From: an uncultured Neomegalonema sp.
GTDB lineage: Bacteria > Pseudomonadota > Alphaproteobacteria > Rhodobacterales > Rhodobacteraceae
Assembly: GCA_937958345.1 (NCBI GenBank)
Contig: CALGNW010000330.1
Coordinates: 1 to 20,129, forward strand
Direction of reading: 5' to 3'
DNA: 20,129 nt
Shown: one piece after another, positions 15,379 to 20,129 of the stretch
How the letters are laid out: every line of letters starts with the position of its first letter
How positions within the stretch are numbered: the first letter of the stretch is position 1
The notes under the pieces: model-generated
Told to the model about the DNA's origin: nothing
The model's input: the letters and a program-made list of their open reading frames with translations, nothing else
Databases searched by the model: none
Translations under genes and position numbers: made by a program

Positions 15379-15977
15379 CTTTCCATACCCGTCAGCGCAG
15401 CCCTGATCCCGTCATCCAATGCCGCAAGCTGTGCATCCACATCGAGTTCGATGTCGCCATAAGGCGTGCGCAGAATAGCCGAGTCGGCGGGGCATGTCGG
15501 GTCGCCCGTCACATCAACGGTCCCGCGATCAAACGGAAATTGCTGCAAGTGATCCTGAACGCGCGGCAAGAGCGCAGGGGCGACAATGAGCGTGACACCG
15601 CGGGACAGATCAATTTCTTCCATCGCGCGCCGGACCGCAGCGGCAATCAGCTTTTCATCCGGTATAGGGTCAAGGACACGCCGGAGCGCATCGGAGACAA
15701 CCGAACAAAGGCGCGGCTCTAACGCGTCCAGATCCCGCGAAACCCGTGCCGCCGATTCGGTCAGATATGCCGAGGATTGCTGCATCCCCTCTGCCAGTGC
15801 ATTCGCGCGAATGGTTTCGGCTTCGGCATAGGCATTGGCAATAATTTCTGCCGCCTGCTGCTGTGCCGAGTCGACATCGGCGCGGGCGCGGGAGAGGACC
15901 TGAAAGTCCGATCCCTTTAGAATTTTAGCGGAATCGGCATTCGCCGGTTCGGCGTCAAGCAACGTACTGTCAGTCAT
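15375..15977 (-). CDS. sctL: T3SS ATPase stator SctL
   Basis: A 200-aa protein with an N-terminal Ala/Glu-rich helix (about 30-75; QQQAAEIIANAYAEAETIRA) and a C-terminal mixed domain (about 95-195; ADSAILRTPYGDIELDVD), the layout of SctL/FliH. The start is the ATG at 15977. It has AAGGAGG eight bases upstream and overlaps the end of sctK; an upstream in-frame ATG seven codons earlier has no better site. SctL joins SctN to SctQ pods and holds the ATPase in place. The stop overlaps the sctN start. Confidence 0.87.
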   Translation of the reverse strand: MTDSTLLDAEPANADSAKILKGSDFQVLSRARADVDSAQQQAAEIIANAYAEAETIRANALAEGMQQSSAYLTESAARVSRDLDALEPRLCSVVSDALRRVLDPIPDEKLIAAAVRRAMEEIDLSRGVTLIVAPALLPRVQDHLQQFPFDRGTVDVTGDPTCPADSAILRTPYGDIELDVDAQLAALDDGIRAALTGMER

Positions 15978-16659
15978 TTTCCGTTCCTCCTTCGCCAAGC
16001 TCTGCGGTGCGCTGTTTCAGAATCCGGTCGATCACCAGTTCGACCGCTGTTCGCCGCTGTTGCCGGTCACTGGCCGAAACCGGCAGGCGCGGGAATATCC
16101 GTTCGGAAACCGATACCGGCGTCAGGATGCGCAACCTGCGTGCAACGTTCACGTCGCAGGAAACAAGCCAACTCGCCCAGCATGTCGCGCCTTCGATCCG
16201 TATGCGTTCGGCAAGCGGAATGTCGCCGCCGGGATCGGACACCGGAACAATCCCGAAGTTCAATTCACGCGCCCGCAGCGCGATCTCTCGTGCTGCAACC
16301 CCGAGTTCGCTATCCAGCGCCTCGCGGTCCGTACGGTGGACGAGGCGCACAACCTCTTCCCATATTGCAAGCGTTCCGACCTCGATTGACAGCGCCTCGA
16401 TCATCGCGGGACCGTCAGCGATCAGCATTGCCTCGCGCGGGTCCCGTGCCGGTGCGAAGAGTGCACGCGGAGCAATCAACCGCGCGTGGCGCATTGCGAT
16501 CCTCGCGTGGAAACGCGGACCTGACAGGCGTTCGCGCATCACAGGATCAAGCTTTGAGTAGACGGCGACGGACTCCAAGCCCGTTACGTGGTCGATTATA
16601 CCCCGCATCGTGCCGACTGTCCGCGCAAGCCCCTCTCGGCGTGCGGACCCGTTCTTCAC
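15970..16659 (-). CDS. sctK: T3SS sorting platform protein SctK
   Basis: A 229-aa soluble protein between sctJ and sctL, the place of yscK/nolU. It is weakly conserved, as the family is. Seen are an N-terminal helical part with a His/Arg-rich stretch (FHARIAMRHARLIAPRALF, about 50-68), a central helical part and a C-terminal RILTPVSVSERIF. SctK links the SctD ring to the SctQ pods. The ATG overlaps the sctJ stop (ATGA). Assignment is mainly by position and size (YscK about 209 aa). Confidence 0.8.
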   Translation of the reverse strand: MKNGSARREGLARTVGTMRGIIDHVTGLESVAVYSKLDPVMRERLSGPRFHARIAMRHARLIAPRALFAPARDPREAMLIADGPAMIEALSIEVGTLAIWEEVVRLVHRTDREALDSELGVAAREIALRARELNFGIVPVSDPGGDIPLAERIRIEGATCWASWLVSCDVNVARRLRILTPVSVSERIFPRLPVSASDRQQRRTAVELVIDRILKQRTAELGEGGTEND

Positions 16660-17513
16660 CGTTTCGCTCTGCGCCGTGGCGGTTGATCTTCTTCCACTTT
16701 AACCGGACGCCGACGCATGCTGTTCACGATTGCCTGACCGGCCATCAACAATACGATCAGTCCCCCGGCCATAATGGCCGCCATTGCGGGACTGATACCC
16801 GTTGACGGAACCTTTGCCGCAACCGTTGTCGCCTGAGGCGCACGCAGGGTCGGAGCCTCAAAATCGAGGGTATCCGAATCCAGCGCAGCGGTCGTAAACG
16901 CCCCCGAGCCGCCCTGAGCAGGACTTTGGGCAGCCGATTCCAGCGTCGAGAAGAGTGCCACCGACACGCGGTCGTAGTCCAGACCGTCAACCGCGTTCGC
17001 GACGAGCACCTTGATCCGCGGAACAACGCCGGCGGCGCTGAAACTCTCCCGGTGATGAATCGCCACCGAAGCCGACGACTGCGTTTCGCGTCTGACCAGC
17101 GGATCATTGCTTGGCGTTGCCAGATGAACCCGTGCGCTGACAATACCGTCAATTTCCGAGACCGTGCGCGAAAGTTCCTGCGACAAAGCATAATTCAGGC
17201 GCGCACGTTCTTCGGACGGAGAAGCAATGAGACGATCATCGCTCAGAACATCCGTCATAGACGCGAAGTCGGGTTTCGGCAGACCGCTGCGGTCAATCAG
17301 CGTAACCGCTTCGGCAAAGTCGCCCTCGTTGACTGTCACCGCGAACAGGCCGTCTTTTTGCGTGACGCGCTTTGCGTCAACGCCCGCCTGCAACAGCAAA
17401 GCCGTCATTTCGTTCGCATCGCGCTGTGAAAGTTTATCATACACTTCGATGCGGCAGCCCGAAAGCGCCAGCACCGTCGCAACGGCTAAGCCGATCCGTC
17501 GAAACTTCTGCAC
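16656..17513 (-). CDS. sctJ: T3SS inner ring lipoprotein SctJ
   Basis: A 285-aa lipoprotein. The signal peptide ends in the lipobox LSGC with the lipidated Cys at residue 20. The two ring-building domains follow. Domain one (about 22-80) has YDKLSQRDANEM and VDAKRV. The linker has GLPKPDF. Domain two (about 105-190) has LNYALSQELSRTVSEIDGI, VSARVHLATP and IKVLVANAVDGLDYDRV. A membrane span lies at about 242-263, then a very basic tail (PPRRRAKR). Fully typical of SctJ. The start is a GTG with GGGGA nine bases upstream, just after the sctI stop. Confidence 0.96.
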   Translation of the reverse strand: MQKFRRIGLAVATVLALSGCRIEVYDKLSQRDANEMTALLLQAGVDAKRVTQKDGLFAVTVNEGDFAEAVTLIDRSGLPKPDFASMTDVLSDDRLIASPSEERARLNYALSQELSRTVSEIDGIVSARVHLATPSNDPLVRRETQSSASVAIHHRESFSAAGVVPRIKVLVANAVDGLDYDRVSVALFSTLESAAQSPAQGGSGAFTTAALDSDTLDFEAPTLRAPQATTVAAKVPSTGISPAMAAIMAGGLIVLLMAGQAIVNSMRRRPVKVEEDQPPRRRAKR

Positions 17514-17514
17514 G

Positions 17515-17976
17515 TTACTGTCCCCGCAACAGCGAGGAAGCAGATGTCGAAATTTGCGAACCGGTCTTCACGATGAGTTGCGTCTCGATTGCGTAGTCAA
17601 ACGTGCGGGTCATCGCCGAAATTGCGCCGTCTGCGGTGGTTCCGCCTGAGCCGGCTGAAGGCATCCCGCTGGTGCTGAGCGATTGCGAAGCCGGACCTGC
17701 CAGCAATTCGGATTTTGCGATATCAACCGGATTTGCCGGTCCGGCCTGAATGCCGTTCATTGCCTGCGAACGATCTGCGCGGCTGGCCTCCAGGTCCTTC
17801 AGCTTCGACACAACACTCGCGCCGACACGGTCCAAGGGACCACCGCTGTTTGCAGCCGGTGTAAACTGTACCGAAACCTGCTCGGCGCCAAGTCGCGAGG
17901 CAGGCAGCGAGAGAGTGCTGCCGCCGGTTGCCGCAGCCGAAACAGCGGGATTCAGTCCGATAGGTGAAATTGACAC
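17515..17976 (-). CDS. sctI: T3SS inner rod protein SctI
   Basis: A 153-aa protein: Ser/Ala/Gly-rich N-terminal 120 residues, then a C-terminal helix FDYAIETQLIVKTGSQISTS and a final leucine pair. This fits the conserved C-terminus of SctI/YscI/HrpB2-type rod proteins. It is directly upstream of sctJ, as in most systems. The start is a GTG with GAGGT six bases before it; this ribosome site overlaps the stop of the preceding small gene. YscI-type proteins are about 115 aa, so the N-terminal part is longer. They form the adaptor between export gate and needle and are secreted early. Confidence 0.87.
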   Translation of the reverse strand: MSISPIGLNPAVSAAATGGSTLSLPASRLGAEQVSVQFTPAANSGGPLDRVGASVVSKLKDLEASRADRSQAMNGIQAGPANPVDIAKSELLAGPASQSLSTSGMPSAGSGGTTADGAISAMTRTFDYAIETQLIVKTGSQISTSASSLLRGQ

Positions 17977-17985
17977 AACGTTACC

Positions 17986-18343
17986 TCACATGTACGGCGT
18001 ACACTTATTGCCGACGCACTCAAGCAGCGAGCGGCAATACCGTCGCTGCATCTTCGAAAACACACGTTTTTGAAACAAGGTGAGATGAACCTGGCCCCCC
18101 GCCTCCGGCTCCTCCGGCGGCGACTCCGGATCGACAGAGCGGTTTGAGGATCGCAATGAGTGCGCCCGAGGCACACGGATGCGGGGGGGAAACTGAAACA
18201 GCGGATGAGGTGAACGACGCGCTAAAGAGCGCAGCCATCACACCACTCCGCTTCATCTGACGGACAAGACGGCCAACGAAAGCCGCGCGCAACGCTTTAC
18301 GCGCTCGCGAAATCGGCTGTTCCGTTGTCGTCATCGTGTCCAC
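17986..18343 (-). CDS. Small T3SS-cluster gene with frame change at a C7 run (unknown)
   Basis: Two frames share this interval. The first starts at GTG 18343 with a perfect AGGAG nine bases before it and reads MDTMTTTEQPISRARKALR. Left alone it would run to 18020 with an unlikely low-complexity end. The second frame (+1) holds strongly biased codons (mostly G or C in third position). It reads ...DPESPPEEPEAGGQVHLTLF... to CTPYM and stops at 17986, ten bases before sctI. The frames meet near a run of seven C on the - strand (18183-18189). Removing one C would join them into about 118 residues. It may be a sequencing error, a broken gene or slippage. The function is not recognised; the place fits an sctH-like or other small secreted protein. 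Confidence 0.4.
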
Positions 18344-18369
18344 GTCAAACTTCTCCTAGAAAGCTACGA

Positions 18370-18549
18370 TCAATCGACCGAAGTTTCGTCTTTCATTACG
18401 GTTTCGAGGATATCGGAGCCGATAAACTGCATAAGAACTGCCGAAGTATTCACCAGCCCCTCGGCAAACACGCTATCGAACCCGCCCGCATCTGCGGCGG
18501 TCGGTCCGGCAGCGCCGTTTGCTCCACCAATCGAGTTTATTCCGTTCAT
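18370..18549 (-). CDS. 59-aa T3SS-cluster protein, unassigned
   Basis: A short gene with a good ribosome site (GGAG about eight bases before ATG) in the 246-base space between the TPR gene and the frameshifted gene. The protein begins MNGINSIGGANGAAGP. Residues 1-22 are Gly/Ala/Asn-rich, then a hydrophobic helix (about 23-52; FAEGLVNTSAVLMQFIGSD) and an acidic end. It has no signal peptide. Small size, a Gly/Ala/Asn-rich start and a single amphipathic helix are what would be expected of a secreted extracellular subunit (needle or pilus type). No SctF signature can be recognised, so function stays open. Confidence 0.62.
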   Translation of the reverse strand: MNGINSIGGANGAAGPTAADAGGFDSVFAEGLVNTSAVLMQFIGSDILETVMKDETSVD

Positions 18550-18595
18550 GTAACTTACTCCAGCTCGTCGTCTGCGCGATCACCCGCGCGAGAAA

Positions 18596-19030
18596 TTAAG
18601 AATAGGATGCCACCAAGCGCCGCGCACCGCAGTCGGGACCGCGCAACAGATCTTTCCGCAAACTTTTGGCTTCAGCCGCACGGCCAAAACCCATCAGCAA
18701 AACACACAACACGCCCTTAGCCTCGCTGATACAGCGTTGCTTTTCCGCAATCGCGCAGCGCAGGCGGGCAAATGCCGCCCGGTCGTTGCCCTGTGCAACC
18801 TCGATCATCGCAAGCCCGATTGCCCCGGCGGCGTTGTCGCCCTGCTCGCTATCGAGAAGCTCAAAAATCGGCTTCGCCGCTTCGCCGCGTTCGCGCGCCA
18901 GTGCCAGCACACCAATCTCGGTCAAATCCCTTAGATCAGAAGACGATATCCGGGCATGCCGGGAACCGGCAGCCGAGCCAGCCATAGCGTCCTCATCGAA
19001 TGACGCGGTAAAATCAAAGGCTTGAAACAT
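18596..19030 (-). CDS. TPR-like protein, SctG/HrpB1 type
   Basis: A 144-aa helical protein with TPR-like repeats. Residues 33-65 read DLTEIGVLALARERGEAAKP, then NAAGAIGLAMIEVAQGNDRAAFARL and GVLCVLLMGFGRAAEAKSL. HrpB1 and YscG families are TPR-like and lie next to rod and needle genes, as here. YscG holds the needle subunit in the cytoplasm, so the neighbouring 59-aa protein would be its natural candidate client (inference). The ATG lies three bases after the secretin-like gene's stop. The strong GGAGG site is within the last codons of that gene, so translation is coupled. Confidence 0.65.
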   Translation of the reverse strand: MFQAFDFTASFDEDAMAGSAAGSRHARISSSDLRDLTEIGVLALARERGEAAKPIFELLDSEQGDNAAGAIGLAMIEVAQGNDRAAFARLRCAIAEKQRCISEAKGVLCVLLMGFGRAAEAKSLRKDLLRGPDCGARRLVASYS

Positions 19031-19033
19031 CCT

Positions 19034-19750
19034 CTAACCTCCCCACACGCCGTTACGCACCACCACCGGACCCCGGCGCTGCAGGTAAAGCTGCTCGCGC
19101 TGCCAGGCGCGGATGCGCTCGTATTCCAACTTCAACCGCTCAAGAGCCGCCTCGCGTTCGAGCCGGTCAAACTGGAGCTTTTGCTCCATGGCGAGGCGCT
19201 CGAATTCCGCACGTTCGCGGTCGGCGCGCTCTTTTGCTGCCTTTTCTTCGGCCTTACGCTCGCTCAACGCGCCGAGAACCACCTCGACGACAGCGATATA
19301 GTCAGGCGGCGCAACCACCATCGCGAACTCGCCGTCCACCGCCGTCATCTGAAAACGGTCATTATAAACGTCAAGTGACGTCAATGCGCCGGACAGATCC
19401 TTTAGCGTAACACCGTCGAGATCGATGATCCGCGTCACCTGCTCGCTCTGTGCGCTGACCCGAATCCGGCTTCCGTCAAAGCGCCAGTCCAACGCACGTT
19501 CTTTTGCAATCCCGTCCAGCATCTCTGAAGCCGTGGTCTGCTCGAACGATGCTGTCAGACGCCCCGTCACACCGTCAGACAACAATATCGGCACGCCGAT
19601 CGCCGCCGATATTTCGTTAAAAACATCACGGACGTTCTGATCACGAATCGATACATCAAATCGCTCATCCGTCGAATCCAACCCCGCATGCGCCGGCGCT
19701 AAACCGAGCATTGAAGCCAGAACCAGACTAAGAGCAGCAGACCGAAGCAT
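19034..19750 (-). CDS. Secretin N-terminal domain protein (SctC/RhcC1-like) with coiled-coil tail
   Basis: A 238-aa exported protein. The signal peptide is residues 1-22, with the cut after AHA. An N0/STN domain spans about 28-98 (DVSIRDQNVRDVFNEIS, VPILLSDGVTGRLT). An N1-like domain spans about 104-160 (RIIDLDGVTLKDL, FAMVVAPPDYIAVVEVVL). Instead of further N domains and the beta-barrel secretin domain, a highly charged coiled coil follows (163-222, Glu/Arg/Lys-rich) with a short Val/Gly end. In rhizobia the T3SS secretin is split into RhcC1 (NolW, about 234 aa, N-terminal) and RhcC2, so this may be the RhcC1 half. No channel half is in the window. First gene of the main unit; GGAGG lies eleven bases upstream. 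Confidence 0.85.
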   Translation of the reverse strand: MLRSAALSLVLASMLGLAPAHAGLDSTDERFDVSIRDQNVRDVFNEISAAIGVPILLSDGVTGRLTASFEQTTASEMLDGIAKERALDWRFDGSRIRVSAQSEQVTRIIDLDGVTLKDLSGALTSLDVYNDRFQMTAVDGEFAMVVAPPDYIAVVEVVLGALSERKAEEKAAKERADRERAEFERLAMEQKLQFDRLEREAALERLKLEYERIRAWQREQLYLQRRGPVVVRNGVWGG

Positions 19751-20028
19751 CGGGGATCAGACCTCCATTGAATTACTTGGCCGAACTGAACCATTTTCAG
19801 ACAGCCGTGTAAAGCATGATGCAAAATGAACGGTCGAATACAATCTTTAGGAAATAATAAATTGTACACATTCACGTTATAGGACATTTTTGGTGGATTT
19901 TCTTAAAATGGGCATTGAAACTGTTTCATTATGGTGCGACGGTCCCGGCGCTGACGGTCTTATTCCGAGAAGGCGACGTCTCGTTGTGACCCGCAGCATG
20001 TGTAAAATTGGATGCAGGGGAAAGCACC
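19751..20028. promoter_or_regulatory. Divergent AT-rich promoter region
   Basis: This 278-base gap separates the divergently read secretin-like gene and the gene starting at 20029. The stretch 19790-19930 is clearly richer in A/T than the rest of the window, as expected for a regulated or acquired promoter. No gene is seen in it. On the + strand, TAAAAT (a 5/6 -10 match) lies just before the ribosome site of the 20029 gene, but without a good -35. A perfect palindrome lies inside the region and is listed separately. Confidence 0.5.
19916..19928. promoter_or_regulatory. Palindrome TGAAACTGTTTCA, possible operator
   Basis: A perfect 6-1-6 inverted repeat in the divergent promoter region. The core TGAAACAG of its - strand is repeated at 9516-9524 within the spacer of the second T3SS promoter and once at 18193-18201. 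The shared element suggests a common regulator site, but three copies of an 8-mer in 20 kb is weak evidence. Confidence 0.3.
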
Positions 20029-20129
20029 ATGACTACGATAATTTCTGGATACGATAGCGGAAGCACGTCGAAGACGACCGACTTCAGCAGCCTGTTCAAC
20101 ACGCCAAAGACTGGCACGACTGGTCAGAC
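20029..20129 (+). CDS. Start of an unknown gene, possible T3SS substrate (cut by window end)
   Basis: An ATG with a good ribosome site (AGGGGA about seven bases before) opens a frame that runs to the window end, giving 33 residues. It begins MTTIISGYDSGSTSKTTDFS and continues rich in Ser, Thr and Gly. It has no Sec signal peptide. A Ser/Thr/Ile-rich, unfolded start of this kind is common in T3SS substrates, and the gene is divergent from the T3SS main unit, so an effector or translocator is plausible. Only 101 bases are available; nothing firmer can be said. Confidence 0.55.
   Translation, partial: MTTIISGYDSGSTSKTTDFSSLFNTPKTGTTGQ

Noticed and set aside
5101..19750. Flagellar export apparatus rather than an injectisome
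   Set aside because: SctJ is a lipoprotein with the two-domain ring layout, a secretin N0 protein and SctX/SctY-like genes are present, and no flagellar rod, hook, MS-ring or motor genes are seen.
1..20129. CRISPR arrays, tRNA/rRNA genes, insertion sequences or attachment sites
   Set aside because: No regularly spaced repeats, no tRNA-like cloverleaf, no transposase or integrase and no flanking direct repeats were seen on either strand.

Overview
The window comes from a moderately GC-rich proteobacterium, most likely an alphaproteobacterium. The betA-type choline dehydrogenase and the rhizobium-like short secretin gene point that way. No rRNA or other taxonomic marker is present, so genus-level placement is not possible.

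Layout. Bases 1-1305 hold the 3' end of a choline dehydrogenase gene (betA) on the + strand. It is followed by a 197-base gap and a complete SulP/SLC26 anion transporter with a STAS domain (1503-3314, +). A 20-base convergent gap with a perfect 6-bp stem separates this from a bacterial animal-type haem peroxidase (3335-5017, -). From 5101 to 19750 almost every base on the - strand belongs to one non-flagellar type III secretion system (T3SS) cluster, with gene overlaps of the ATGA/GTGA type throughout. A further gene starts at 20029 on the + strand and runs off the window.

The T3SS cluster reads, in the direction of transcription: secretin N-terminal domain protein (sctC-like, 238 aa) - TPR protein (sctG/HrpB1-like) - a 59-aa protein - a probably frameshifted small gene - sctI - sctJ - sctK - sctL - sctN - sctO - sctQ - sctR - sctS - sctT - sctU. 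After a 140-base gap with a good sigma70-like promoter come two small genes (66 and 64 aa, sctE-like and unknown) - sctD - sctX - sctY - sctV - haem peroxidase. Together these encode the lipoprotein and membrane rings (J, D), export gate (R, S, T, U, V), ATPase complex (N, L, O, K), sorting platform (Q), inner rod (I) and the X/Y export pair. Three parts are not recognisable: the secretin channel domain, a needle-length ruler (SctP) and a classical needle subunit (SctF).

Most unusual points. (1) SctU has SGND where the autocleavage motif NPTH should be. (2) The only secretin gene stops after N0/N1 and continues as a charged coiled coil, with no outer-membrane channel domain. (3) A haem peroxidase with a full active site but no Sec signal lies 83 bases downstream of sctV on the same strand, and may be a T3SS cargo. 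(4) A small gene between the 59-aa gene and sctI changes frame at a run of seven C. (5) sctQ contains a strong internal ribosome binding site for a 92-aa C-terminal product.
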